Of a DNA stretch of 64,000 nt, positions 1 to 8,701 are shown piece after piece (position 1 is the stretch's first letter; every line of letters starts with the position of its first letter). The notes under the pieces were generated by a model, which had not been told where the DNA came from, did no database searches, and saw nothing but the letters and a program-made list of their open reading frames with translations. This stretch comes from an uncultured Roseburia sp. (GTDB lineage: Bacteria; Bacillota; Clostridia; Lachnospirales; Lachnospiraceae), in contig CANRSX010000005.1 in assembly GCA_947642555.1 (NCBI GenBank), positions 1-64,000 of the forward strand, in the 5' to 3' direction. A program made the position numbers and the translations under genes.

Positions 1-463
1 CTATTCTGTCGTCAAACATCGAAACTTTTATCTGTGACTCCACATCCCACGCCCTGTGAATCAGCGCGTTTGCAATTGCTTCCCGAAACGCGGCCTCCGG
101 TATTTTTTCTTCCTTTTTCCTTTCGGTGCCTTGTATTTCCTCATATTGATAATAATCTCTGAATACCTCTGATATTTTTTCGTAACCAGCCAGAATGGAT
201 ATATGATCAAATGTTGCTCTCTTATGAATCACACTGATGCTCTCACCGAACCTCACCATATCAATTCCCGGAAAATGATTTTTATCCGCCAGAATACCAG
301 CCGCATTATTATATCCAGTGGCGCTGTTATATAAATTCAGCGTTTTCAGAGTATCCTGATTAAAAGTTTCAATCTGAATATATTCTTTTAATTTTATACT
401 CAGAAACACGCAGAAAATCAATCGTAAAAAAATACGATTGATTTTCTGCGTGTTTCTGGTCAT
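1..463 (-). pseudogene. 3' part of an AlbA_2/ATPase-type regulator lacking its N-terminal domain (runs off left edge)
   Basis: The minus strand is open from an ATG at 461-463 to the window edge, about 154 codons. From about codon 30 the protein resembles the middle and C-terminal part of Schlafen/AlbA_2-type 'putative transcriptional regulators': FPGIDMVRFG, then YYQYEEI, then IPEAAFREAIANALIHR and MFDDRI, the HATPase_c_4-like segment. The roughly 150-residue N-terminal AlbA_2 domain expected of the family is absent. The first 28 or so codons are instead read through a 26-bp inverted repeat (401-458) and look non-native. No good ribosome binding site precedes the ATG. Base composition is clearly more AT-rich than the following genes. 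I infer a 5'-truncated remnant of transferred DNA. The 3' end is outside the window, so it may be intact there. Confidence 0.6.
401..458. repeat. Perfect 26-bp inverted repeat with 6-nt A/T loop
   Basis: Arms at 401-426 and 433-458 are exact reverse complements, separated by six A residues. The repeat lies 12 bp beyond the stop of the GH112 gene, at the junction with the truncated regulator. A transcript would fold into a very long stem, so it may help end the GH112 operon, but no U-run follows it on either strand as in a standard intrinsic terminator. It could equally be a deletion or insertion scar. Confidence 0.85.
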
Positions 464-469
464 TCAGTT

Positions 470-2833
470 TTAAATTGACGCTTTTGCAGCAAACACACAC
501 TCCCCTGCGCCGATTTCCTCCGTCCTCACAACCTGCCCGCCGAATCTCACCGTTGTCTTCTGCGGCGCCAGCGTATGGTTGCACACTGCAAGCGTCCCGC
601 TTTTCGGATAATATACGCAGCCCGTCGCCGGATTGTCCGTCACCGGCAGACTCCCCTGCGGTTCGCCCGCCGCCAGAAGCAGCAGCTCCTCTAAGGCCCG
701 CGCGTTCTGCGGCGTATAGGTAAACCCGGCCAGCCAGATCCCCATCCCCTTCCCGAAGGGATGGACGGAGGCGCTTAAAATACCGTTTTCCTCCGCGAGC
801 ACGGCGGTCGTTTCTTCTGTCAGATACATGTGTTGTTTCTCCGGAAGCCGCATGCTTTTGCTCAGCTTTTGCATCGCTTCCAGCCGCCCTTCCCCTGTCC
901 GGTCACGTTCCGCAGCCAGGCCGTGCACTGCCGCCATAGCATCCAGCGACGCCGCCCGATCCTCCGCGGCATCCCTGTGCTCTATGGGCCAGGCTCCGTG
1001 GCAGACCCGATCGCCGGTGTCCAGATCGACGCCCAGCACCTGCGACATGCGGAAATACCGGTGATATCCCGGCACGGCGGAGGGCTCGTTCACGCCAAGG
1101 AACACACCGCCGCCATACGCCCATTCCGTGAGACGCGCTGCCAGGGCGTCATCCTCCCAGGCGCTGCCGCCGCTCCACGCGCTGCCCGCGCGCCCGGCGT
1201 TGATGATCACCTGATACCGGAAAAGATCCACGGTCTTTGCCTCTGAAAAATCCAGAAACGCCACGTCAAAGGGCAGCCCGGAGAGCGCCTCGCTGATGTG
1301 GATCAGGTCGTGCATATCTGTCTCGTGAAAATGCCCGGACAGCGTCCACGGGCGCAGCCCTCCCCAGGCATGCAGCACCGCGACTTTCGTCTTATATTTC
1401 AGCGGTTCCCCCTCGGCGAGCAGCGCGCGGATTTCCCGGAACTCACCGGCAATCGCCGCGATCGTATCCGTAAAATCCGGAAATTTTTCTGTCAGATGCA
1501 GATATCCGCCCAGCCCGATCCGCTGGATCGGCGCGTAAAACAGCGCGCGGCGCACCTGCGTCCAGTAATTCAGCGCGTCCCGCGCCGGATTGCCGCCCTC
1601 CATAAAAGTGGGCGCGTTGTTTAACCCCACCGGGAACAGATACGGATGCAGCCGGATCTCATGCGTTTTCACCGCGACGCCCGCGCACAGACGCACCTCA
1701 TACCCGGAAAACACGCATTTGATGATCCCGTCAAAGCCCATCTCCCCGAAGCACTCCCCGTATGGCTCCGTCCCGATCCAGCTGTCGTCATAAAACAGAT
1801 ACGCCTGCTTTCCATGGCGGTGTACGATCTCCACGAGCTGTTTTCCGAGCCGGATCGTAACGTCGCAGATAAACTCCATCCAGTCCCGCTTTTTCTGGTC
1901 CGCCGGCATATGCGTCACGTGGAGTTTCCCCTGATGAATAAAATCCTCCGCCTCCATGGCATAGCCGTACCTGCGCTCAAATTTCTCCAGGGCGCGCACA
2001 CTGACCGTAAAATCATACGATCCCCAGTCCGTAAAACGGTTCCTTCTCCTCTCACTCTCCCCCCAGATCCAGACAAAGTTGTAAAACATGGAGGTAAACC
2101 GCACGACCGTTGTCTTCGGATTTGCCGCGCACCAGTCCTCCATCCAGCGCAGCAGATAATCCTGCACCTCTTCATACATCGGATCAATGGGCATCAGATG
2201 CTCCCGCTCTCCCCAGTCGTTGGTCACATGATTGTACATCGAGATCTCTTCCCAGATCCGGTACGCCAGGAAGCTGACCGTATACTCATGCCAGGGTGTC
2301 ATCCCGCGCAGCGCCACGGAAGCCTCCATTCCCGCCGCCATCCGGTCTCCCGCGGCAGACTCCTTTCCCGCCGCCGGATGGCCTGCCGCGGTCTCCTCCT
2401 CTCCCGCCGCCCCCTGGCCTGCCGGCAGGTAGTCCCAGCAGTCCGCAGGCACCAGGCGCTCCGCGGTCCGGTCCCACACCTGCCAGTACCGCATCGCCTC
2501 CGGCGCGTCATTCACCAGAAACTGTTCCGTAAAATATCCCTTAAGGAGGCGGATGACAAGTGTCTCCCCCGTCGCAGTCACGGGATCCGTCATAAGAAAC
2601 GTCTGCTGCAGCGTTTCCGGGTGCTTCCTGGCAAAGGCGTTGTGCCCGCGGATCGGACAGATCGTCGAATAGACGCCGTACCCCGCCTCCAAAAGTTCCT
2701 CCGAGAGGCTGCTCCCGTCGCTGTCCCGCACCACATCCGCGCCCCATTTTTTCGCGAGGGAGAGGGTCAGCTCCTCATAGCCGGACTCTCCCGGTATCGT
2801 AAAGCCGCCCGTCAGCGGCGTTTTCCCTACCAT
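470..2833 (-). CDS. GH112 galactoside phosphorylase (galacto-N-biose / galactosyl-rhamnose type)
   Basis: 787 residues from the ATG at 2831-2833, which has GGAGG seven bases upstream and overlaps the preceding stop; the longer open frame is rejected. The N-terminus (GGFTIPGESG, then WGADVVRDSDGS) and the core (YDDSWIGTEPYGECFGEMGFDGI) are typical of GH112, which phosphorolyses beta-galactosides of GNB/LNB or galactosyl-beta-1,4-L-rhamnose, giving Gal-1-P. The Asp in the DDSWIGTEP segment is the likely general acid. Sequence alone does not fix the acceptor sugar, but an L-rhamnose locus in the same window favours galactosyl-rhamnose. It is the last gene of the M24/CUT1 operon. It carries an Ala/Gly-rich insert of about 40 residues (DNA about 2290-2425) near residues 135-180, which makes it longer than the usual 720-750 residues. 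No signal peptide, so it acts in the cytoplasm on imported disaccharide. Confidence 0.88.
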   Translation of the reverse strand: MVGKTPLTGGFTIPGESGYEELTLSLAKKWGADVVRDSDGSSLSEELLEAGYGVYSTICPIRGHNAFARKHPETLQQTFLMTDPVTATGETLVIRLLKGYFTEQFLVNDAPEAMRYWQVWDRTAERLVPADCWDYLPAGQGAAGEEETAAGHPAAGKESAAGDRMAAGMEASVALRGMTPWHEYTVSFLAYRIWEEISMYNHVTNDWGEREHLMPIDPMYEEVQDYLLRWMEDWCAANPKTTVVRFTSMFYNFVWIWGESERRRNRFTDWGSYDFTVSVRALEKFERRYGYAMEAEDFIHQGKLHVTHMPADQKKRDWMEFICDVTIRLGKQLVEIVHRHGKQAYLFYDDSWIGTEPYGECFGEMGFDGIIKCVFSGYEVRLCAGVAVKTHEIRLHPYLFPVGLNNAPTFMEGGNPARDALNYWTQVRRALFYAPIQRIGLGGYLHLTEKFPDFTDTIAAIAGEFREIRALLAEGEPLKYKTKVAVLHAWGGLRPWTLSGHFHETDMHDLIHISEALSGLPFDVAFLDFSEAKTVDLFRYQVIINAGRAGSAWSGGSAWEDDALAARLTEWAYGGGVFLGVNEPSAVPGYHRYFRMSQVLGVDLDTGDRVCHGAWPIEHRDAAEDRAASLDAMAAVHGLAAERDRTGEGRLEAMQKLSKSMRLPEKQHMYLTEETTAVLAEENGILSASVHPFGKGMGIWLAGFTYTPQNARALEELLLLAAGEPQGSLPVTDNPATGCVYYPKSGTLAVCNHTLAPQKTTVRFGGQVVRTEEIGAGECVFAAKASI
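2290..2425. repeat. Degenerate AAG-type repeat insert inside the GH112 gene
   Basis: On the coding (minus) strand this encodes a run of Ala-Ala-Gly motifs spaced by charged residues (GAAGEEE, TAAGHPAAG, KESAAGD, RMAAG). The DNA shows imperfect repeats of about 21-27 bp rich in CCGCCGCC. It interrupts the N-terminal domain between WDYLPAG and GMTPWHEYTVSF, which would be almost contiguous in a standard GH112 protein. It looks like a replication-slippage expansion. Confidence 0.6.
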
Positions 2834-3771
2834 GCGTACGCCTCCGGCGCGACGCCCGGCCCCGGGAAGATCCCGTCGAGCTTCCGTAAGAAATCCTTTG
2901 GCAGACGCACGGAAAGCGCCTTTAGGCAATCGTTTAATTCAGCCACATTCGCCGGGCCGATTAACGGCGCCGTGACGTCCGGGTTGTGCAGGATCCAGGC
3001 GAGGGCCACCGTCTTCGGATCCTCCCCGAGCTCCCCGCAGAGCGATACAAAGCGGGCCAGCTGCCCGTCCGGATTCTTCTTCGCCTCCTCCGCCGCATTC
3101 GCCAGCATACCGCCGCCCAGGGGGCTGTAGGTGATCATCCCCATCCCGTGGGCCCGGGCGGAGGGCAGCACCTCAAGCTCCGGCAGGCGGCAGCACAGGT
3201 TGTATTTGTGCTCCTCACAGATGGATCCGAAGATCCTCCGCTCCCGCGCAGCCGCCGCGATATCCGCCAGCGCCCAGCCCGGGAAATTGGAGGTCGCCAT
3301 ATAATCCACGGTTCCCTGCATGATCAGATAAGAAAAGGTGTCGATCACCTCCTCCAGATTCATCTCCCGGTCAATGTGGTGCAGGAAATAGATCTCCAGG
3401 TGGTCGGTCTGTAAGCGCTCCAGCGATTCCTTCAGGTGGCGTCTGATCTTATAGCGGGTCAGCCCGGGCTCCGTGTTCGGTCCGTCATACGGGTTTTTCA
3501 TATCCTCATAGACTTTTGTAGTTAAAATAACGCGCTCCCGGCGGCCGCCACCCTGTGCCAGCCACCGTCCAATGATCGTCTCCGTGATCCCCTCTTTTCC
3601 GATAAATTTCCCGTAATTATTTCCCGTGTCAAACAGATTGATCCCGGCCTCCAATGCCGCGTCCATCACGCAAAAGGACTCCGCCTCGTCCGTCCGGATC
3701 CCGAAATTCATCGTGCCGAGGCACAGACGGCTGATCTTAAGGTTTGTCGCGCCCAGCTTCGTATACTGCAT
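2827..3771 (-). CDS. Aldo/keto reductase
   Basis: 314 residues. The start at 3769-3771 has GAGGAG about 7 nt upstream. N-terminal YTKLGATNLKISRLCLGTMNFG and the tetrad context FDTGNNYG (Asp, Tyr), LTTKVY (Lys) and FLHHID (His) define an NAD(P)H-dependent TIM-barrel aldo/keto reductase. The C-terminal VTAPLIGP is the usual nucleotide-binding segment. Full length and apparently intact. It lies between an M24-fold gene (110 bp upstream) and the GH112 gene, whose start codon overlaps its stop, so it is translationally coupled to the phosphorylase. The substrate is unknown; context suggests a sugar or sugar-derived carbonyl released from the imported glycoside. Confidence 0.85.
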   Translation of the reverse strand: MQYTKLGATNLKISRLCLGTMNFGIRTDEAESFCVMDAALEAGINLFDTGNNYGKFIGKEGITETIIGRWLAQGGGRRERVILTTKVYEDMKNPYDGPNTEPGLTRYKIRRHLKESLERLQTDHLEIYFLHHIDREMNLEEVIDTFSYLIMQGTVDYMATSNFPGWALADIAAAARERRIFGSICEEHKYNLCCRLPELEVLPSARAHGMGMITYSPLGGGMLANAAEEAKKNPDGQLARFVSLCGELGEDPKTVALAWILHNPDVTAPLIGPANVAELNDCLKALSVRLPKDFLRKLDGIFPGPGVAPEAYAW

Positions 3772-3880
3772 CTTATTTCTCCTCTCATCACTGTTTTTCC
3801 TCTGCCCGGATCCGGCGCCGCGGGCAAAACACTTCCGCGGCGGCCCGCACGCGTCTTCCTCCAAAACCGCACATCCGTCC

Positions 3881-5119
3881 TCACAGCCGGATCAGCTCCT
3901 GCGGGAATGTCCCGAGCCGCTTTCCGCCCTCCGGCGTGACCACAAAGGCATCCCCGCAGCAGAGGGGCTGATGCACGCCGTCCGATACTGTCGGCTCGAT
4001 GACGATCACCATGTTCTTTGCAAGCGGCAGCTCCTCCGACGGATGGTACAGCAGCGGCGCCTCGCCCACCACATATCCCAGTCCATGCAGAAACGTGTGC
4101 GGATCGCGCTGATATCCCCGGCTGTCCAGAAACTCATTTACCAGCCGCGCCACGTCTCTTAGCAGAACTCCCGGCACAAGGGCCGCAGCGGCGATCTGCT
4201 GCGCCTTTCGCGCCGTCTCCCACATCGCCTTCGTCTGCTCCGAGGGCTCCCCGACCGTGTAGCTTCGCGCCAGCATCCCGTACAGGGAATTCGTGCCCAT
4301 GCAGTACATGCGGATGTCCACCCGGTCGCCTTCCGTCACCAGCCTGCCAGGCCATACCGGCTCCTCCTCTTCTGCCGGCACGCCGTCCGTCCCGGAGATC
4401 AGCCGCAGCTTCGCGCTCTCCAGGTAATCCGGCCCGCCGCAGCCGGTCTGATAGGCCGCGTAGCGCATATCGTTTACAATATCGCGCTCGTAGACCTGCG
4501 GCCGGACGCTGACGCAGGCCGACGCAAATACCTTGTCCATCATGCGCGCGGCCTCACGCATCGACGCGAGCTCCTCCTCACTCTTTACCGCTTTTACCGC
4601 CGCAAGCTTCTCGGTGATATCTTCAAATGTAATTCCGTCAAACTGCTCCCGCAGGAAATCGAGAAGATCCGCGCGCATCCACTCACCGTTTACGATGCCT
4701 GCCCGGATCCCGCCGCCCTCCATGTCTGCATCGCCGGGCTCCTGTCGGGCCACATCCTCGATCACTTCCGCATAAAATCCCTCGATCTCCGTCACGCCCC
4801 GGTAAATGCTGTTTCCGCCGGTCACACCCTGGCTGTAATTCTCCGGCAGCCTCACACCGCGCGGCGCGAGCCCTCCGCCCATGACGGAGACGATATCCCC
4901 GCTCCTTCCGATCAGGATGCCGCCCTCCGAGGCGCGCTCCGGCCCGGATGCCCCGGTAAACCAGCAGCGGTAGCCGCCGCAGGCCGGGTTGACCACAAAG
5001 ATCAGATCCAGGCCCTCCGCTGTGAGCAGCTCCCGCACAGAGCGGATTCTCCGGTCGATCTCCTCCTGTGACAGATTCTGCAGGCGGCCCGTCGATGTAT
5101 CGATGAATACTGTATTCAT
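3881..5119 (-). CDS. M24-fold protein, type A, second copy (metal ligands largely lost)
   Basis: 412 residues. The ATG at 5117-5119 has GGGAGG upstream; an in-frame TTG at 5137 is less likely. The layout is creatinase-like: an N-terminal domain (GGYRCWFTGASGPERASE) and a C-terminal pita-bread M24 domain from about residue 160. In metal-dependent M24 peptidases the ligands lie in 'GD.v.iD.G', 'sDitRt', 'GHgiG', 'iEPg' and 'EDtvlVT'. Here these read GDRVDIRMY, GMLARSY, HGLGYVVGE, VIEPTV and GDAFVVT, so at most one Glu remains. It is therefore not an ordinary Xaa-Pro peptidase. The closest relative in the window is the gene at 9594-10823 (shared CCGDA/CCADA and GYxxWFTGA). It lies 10 bp after a type B partner. 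Confidence 0.8.
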   Translation of the reverse strand: MNTVFIDTSTGRLQNLSQEEIDRRIRSVRELLTAEGLDLIFVVNPACGGYRCWFTGASGPERASEGGILIGRSGDIVSVMGGGLAPRGVRLPENYSQGVTGGNSIYRGVTEIEGFYAEVIEDVARQEPGDADMEGGGIRAGIVNGEWMRADLLDFLREQFDGITFEDITEKLAAVKAVKSEEELASMREAARMMDKVFASACVSVRPQVYERDIVNDMRYAAYQTGCGGPDYLESAKLRLISGTDGVPAEEEEPVWPGRLVTEGDRVDIRMYCMGTNSLYGMLARSYTVGEPSEQTKAMWETARKAQQIAAAALVPGVLLRDVARLVNEFLDSRGYQRDPHTFLHGLGYVVGEAPLLYHPSEELPLAKNMVIVIEPTVSDGVHQPLCCGDAFVVTPEGGKRLGTFPQELIRL

Positions 5120-5129
5120 AGCTCCCTCC

Positions 5130-6383
5130 CTACTCAATTACGATCAGCTCCCGGGGCACCTTATTCTGCCGGACGCCGCCTTCTTTTGTCACGAGATACG
5201 TATCGATCGCATAGAGATCGTCATAAAAGGATTTCCCGGTATCCGCCCCGCGGTCAATGCGCACATGGGGATGATTCAGGTAAACCATATTTTCCCTAAG
5301 CGGGATCGTCTCGGAAATGTCGTGCAGATAAGGCCGCTCCCCGAATACATAGCCCAGGCTGTGCAGATAGTTCTGCCGGTTGGTCTCATAGCCCAGGCTG
5401 TGAATATATGCAACGTTGGCATCAAAAATCTCCTTCACCGTCACCCCCGGCTTTAACCGCTCCGCCGCAAAATCCTGCATCTTAAGCGCCAGCTCCCAGA
5501 ATTTCACGATCTCCGCCTTCGGCTCCCCCAGGCAGTAATTGCGCCCGAGGGCCGTGAAATGTCCGCCGATCCCGTTGCTCTCTAACAGCATAAAAATACG
5601 GTCGCCCTTCCTTAATGCGCGCTCCGGATACGGCACCATCCCCGAGTGATGCATCAGCGGGCCCTCGTCATCGTCGCCAAACTGGATCGCAAAATTTAAG
5701 CACACCGCCCCGCCGCTTCCCAGCTCATGGCACAGATATCGGGTCTCGGCATTCACCTGCTGCATCGTCCGCCCCGGCCGGATGATCGCCGGAAGCGCCG
5801 CCGCCACCTTCTCGTGAAGTGTGACCGAGTTTCGGATCAGCTCCATCTCCTCCGGGCTCTTCGTCACCTTCACCGGATCGATCGAGAGCGTAATGTCCTT
5901 ATACTCCGCATCCGGCACGATCTCCTTTAAATAATCCCGCAGATCCGCGCGCATCGTCTCCAGATGGATAAAACCGATCACAAAGCTTCCATATTTCTTT
6001 AAGAGACGCGCCATCTCATATCCGTCAAACCCGCGCACATTCCGGATATCCGGATGGATCGCCGGGACGGGCTGCGGCAGGATCTCCCTCTCCTGACGGA
6101 CTGTCCTGTCATATGCCTCGTCCTTCCCGATCAGATGCATCCCGTAGACCGCCGTGAGGGCGCCCTCCATGGGCACGAGGATGAGATCCGTCGTCTTACT
6201 CCCGATCAGCCACTGGCTGTAGCCCTCCCAGTCGCCCTCTAAGATCAGCAGCAGATCCACGCCCTCCTCCGCCATGACCTCACGAACTGCCGCGATCCTC
6301 CGGTCGATTTCCGTTCTGGTAAAACACTGTACCTGCTCGTACCGCGCCACCATCGTTTTCCCTGTATAATAATCTGGTTTCAT
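5130..6383 (-). CDS. M24-fold protein, type B, second copy (all metal ligands lost)
   Basis: 417 residues, start 6381-6383. A creatinase-type N-terminal domain (LILEGDWEGYSQWLIGS, residues 46-62) is followed by an M24 domain from about 165. Positions that hold Asp, Asp, His, Glu and Glu in metallo-M24 enzymes read MLLESN (about 265-270), TALGRNY (277-283), LHSLGYVFGE (340-349), YLNHPH (368-373) and AIDTYLVT (392-399), so none is kept. Creatinase shows that an M24 fold can act on C-N bonds without metal, but the residues here are distinct and no substrate can be named. The copy at 10866-12212 is clearly paralogous (GGHxxALGR, NYLHxLGxxxGExPYL). It sits directly before the type A partner and 17 bp after the sugar-binding protein gene. 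Confidence 0.8.
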   Translation of the reverse strand: MKPDYYTGKTMVARYEQVQCFTRTEIDRRIAAVREVMAEEGVDLLLILEGDWEGYSQWLIGSKTTDLILVPMEGALTAVYGMHLIGKDEAYDRTVRQEREILPQPVPAIHPDIRNVRGFDGYEMARLLKKYGSFVIGFIHLETMRADLRDYLKEIVPDAEYKDITLSIDPVKVTKSPEEMELIRNSVTLHEKVAAALPAIIRPGRTMQQVNAETRYLCHELGSGGAVCLNFAIQFGDDDEGPLMHHSGMVPYPERALRKGDRIFMLLESNGIGGHFTALGRNYCLGEPKAEIVKFWELALKMQDFAAERLKPGVTVKEIFDANVAYIHSLGYETNRQNYLHSLGYVFGERPYLHDISETIPLRENMVYLNHPHVRIDRGADTGKSFYDDLYAIDTYLVTKEGGVRQNKVPRELIVIE

Positions 6384-6400
6384 AGCAATCTCCGCCCGGC

Positions 6401-7792
6401 TTAATATGCCGCCTTGAAATCGTCGTCCATGCCCTTTAAGAAGCCTTCCACATCACAGCTGTCCTTCATCAGGAACTCCTGCAGTCTCGCCTGAAGGATT
6501 CCGTAGCCGCCGCCCTGATACTGGGTGATATCGCCGTTGCTCCAGACCTTTCCATCGTTCACATACGCCATCAGATCATCGACAGATGTATTAAAGCTCA
6601 TGTCCACATCCTTAAAGGTGGAAATCTTGTTGCCCCACTCCGCGTAATTCTGACCGGATTCCACCGAATACATGACCTCAAATACCTTTAACGTCGCGTC
6701 GAGCATCTCCGGATCCTCCGAGTTAAAGCAGAACGGTCCGCTTCCGGGCTGCGCGATGAAGACCGAATCCGCCGGATCCTCGGACACCGGCATCGGGAAC
6801 GCGCTCACCGTGACGTCAGGATTGATCGAGAGCACGCCGTCCATCGTCCAGGAACCGTTTGCGATCATTGCGCCCTCGCCGGTGGCCATCATATTCCGGG
6901 CGGTCTGCCAGTCGGTCGCCATCGGGTCCTCCGAGAAATAGGGGGTCAGAGAATACAGAATCTCGAAGGATTTCGCAAACGCCGCATCATCCGCATAATT
7001 TTTCGCGAGATTCTCCTTATTCGCATACCACTCCTTATCCGCCTCAAAGCCGCCGTAACCGCCCATGCAGAGCGTCATATAGATCGGCGAGAACTGCTCC
7101 TGCAGCGTCCAGATATCGCCGAAGCCGCAGCAGAAGGGCGAGATGTCATTCTCTTTCAGCTTGTCGCACACCGCATAAAACTCGGTCAGCGTTGTGGGAA
7201 CTTCAAGCTCTAATTCATCAAAAATATCCTTATTATAAAAGATCCCATAATAATTCGTGTCCATCGGCACCTGGGTCATCACCCCGTCCACGACGCCTGC
7301 CTCCAGCACGCTGTCCTGGATATTGGAAAGCCAGGGCTCATTGCTCAGGTCATAGATATAACCCGCGTCCACGTACTCCTGGGTGTTAAATCCGCCAAAG
7401 ATGGCCGGCGCATCGTCACTGACGATCTTTGTCTTGGAGATCTGGTCGATCTCGTCCGAAGCGTAGGTCTGCAGATCCACCGTGATATACGGATATTTTT
7501 CCTCGACGGTCTCCCTGACCCATTCGGCCCACTTTGCGATTCCGTCCTCGTTGTAGCTGTTGAGCCAGGTTACCGTGATCGGATCGTGATCCTCCGCATC
7601 CTCTTTTCCTGCATTCTCCGTATCTGCACTCGTAGTTCCTTCCGTATCCGCCGCGCTGTTTTCCGCATCCGCCGCGCCATCACCCGCACCGCCGCCGGCC
7701 GCTCCGGCATCCGTCCCCGGCTTTCCGCCGCAGGCCGCAAGGGAAAATGCCATACACCCTGTCAGTAAAACTGCCATCATTCTTCGTTTCAT
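6401..7792 (-). CDS. CUT1 sugar ABC transporter substrate-binding lipoprotein
   Basis: 463 residues. The ATG at 7790-7792 follows AGGAGG; the longer frame is rejected because it would bury the signal peptide. The lipoprotein signal is MKRRMMAVLLTG followed by the lipobox LAAC at about residue 19. After it comes a Gly/Ala/Glu/Thr-rich linker of about 45 residues and a family 1 extracellular solute-binding domain (ITVTWLNSYNEDGI, GEGAMIANGSWTMDG, NGDITQYQGGGYG). It delivers an oligosaccharide to the two permeases encoded immediately before it (7865-9573). No ATPase gene is in the operon. The ligand is unknown; the GH112 and reductase genes downstream suggest a galactoside. Confidence 0.92.
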   Translation of the reverse strand: MKRRMMAVLLTGCMAFSLAACGGKPGTDAGAAGGGAGDGAADAENSAADTEGTTSADTENAGKEDAEDHDPITVTWLNSYNEDGIAKWAEWVRETVEEKYPYITVDLQTYASDEIDQISKTKIVSDDAPAIFGGFNTQEYVDAGYIYDLSNEPWLSNIQDSVLEAGVVDGVMTQVPMDTNYYGIFYNKDIFDELELEVPTTLTEFYAVCDKLKENDISPFCCGFGDIWTLQEQFSPIYMTLCMGGYGGFEADKEWYANKENLAKNYADDAAFAKSFEILYSLTPYFSEDPMATDWQTARNMMATGEGAMIANGSWTMDGVLSINPDVTVSAFPMPVSEDPADSVFIAQPGSGPFCFNSEDPEMLDATLKVFEVMYSVESGQNYAEWGNKISTFKDVDMSFNTSVDDLMAYVNDGKVWSNGDITQYQGGGYGILQARLQEFLMKDSCDVEGFLKGMDDDFKAAY

Positions 7793-7864
7793 AAAGATCC
7801 TCCTTCTTTTTGCTATTGTCACACTCCCGCAGTCCCGGCCGCAGGAGCAGTGCTGCCCTTTTTG

Positions 7865-8701
7865 TCATCCCTTCACCGCTCCGCTGGTGATCCCGCTCAC
7901 CAGATATTTCTGTAAAAACAGAAAGGTCACAAGAATCGGGATCATGCCGATCATCGCAGCGGCAAATGCCATATTGTAGTCCGAGGCGTACTCGGAAAAA
8001 AAGTAAAACTGTTTGATGGTCAGTGTCCGCACCGCATCCTTCTGCAGTACGATCAGCGAAATATTAAAATCATTCCAGAGCCACATCGCGTGCAGCGCCG
8101 CCGTGGTCGCCGTGATCGGTTTCAGCAGCGGAAACACGATGACCCAGAAGGTCTGAAACCGGCTGCACCCGTCGATCCTGGCCGCATCCTCCAGCTCCAT
8201 GGGAATGCTTTTGACGAATCCCACATACAGGAAGGAGGAATAGGCCACGCTGATCCCCACCAGCATCACGATCTCCCCGGCCAGATGATTTAACAGTCCC
8301 AGGCTCTTTAACAGCTTATACGCCGGTATCATGATCACCTGGAAGGGCACCATGATCGAGGAGAGGAACAGCCGGTCGAGCACTTTAAAATATCCGCCCT
8401 CATTCCGCGCGATGGCATATCCGCTCATCGAGGAGCACAGTACGATCAGAAGCACGCCCGTTACCGTCACAATCAGCGAATTTTTTAACGACGTGGAAAA
8501 ACTGATTTTTTCCACCGCCTCATAATAATTGTCCAGCCGGAAGGCCCCCGGCAGCGCCAGCGCATTGTACGCGGTCTCCAGCTGCGTCTTAAAGCTCTGT
8601 ACGATCGCGATGTAAAACGGGAACAGAAAGATCAGTACCACCAGAAGCCCGAGGATCAGAAGGATCCGCGTCTCCCTCTTTTTTGCCTTGCCAAAGTTCA
8701 C
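7865..8701 (-). CDS. CUT1 ABC transporter permease (MalG-type)
   Basis: 278 residues. The start is GTG at 8699-8701, overlapping the upstream permease TGA (GTGA), with GGGAGGTGG upstream, so translation is coupled. About six membrane helices. The EAA loop reads LEDAARIDGCSRFQTFWVIVFPLLKP, as in MalG-like inner-membrane subunits that contact the ATPase, and the C-terminus QKYLVSGITSGAVKG is typical. It pairs with the permease at 8698-9573 and the binding protein at 6401-7792. Confidence 0.93.
   Translation of the reverse strand: MNFGKAKKRETRILLILGLLVVLIFLFPFYIAIVQSFKTQLETAYNALALPGAFRLDNYYEAVEKISFSTSLKNSLIVTVTGVLLIVLCSSMSGYAIARNEGGYFKVLDRLFLSSIMVPFQVIMIPAYKLLKSLGLLNHLAGEIVMLVGISVAYSSFLYVGFVKSIPMELEDAARIDGCSRFQTFWVIVFPLLKPITATTAALHAMWLWNDFNISLIVLQKDAVRTLTIKQFYFFSEYASDYNMAFAAAMIGMIPILVTFLFLQKYLVSGITSGAVKG

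Noticed and set aside
401-458. Fold-back assembly artefact at the 26-bp inverted repeat
   Set aside because: Sequence beyond each arm differs completely, so a simple fold-back is unlikely, though only long reads would exclude it.
1646-3130. 494-codon open frame on the plus strand opposite the GH112 and reductase genes
   Set aside because: Arg/Pro/His-rich shadow of the real minus-strand genes in GC-rich DNA; no ribosome binding site or recognisable domain.
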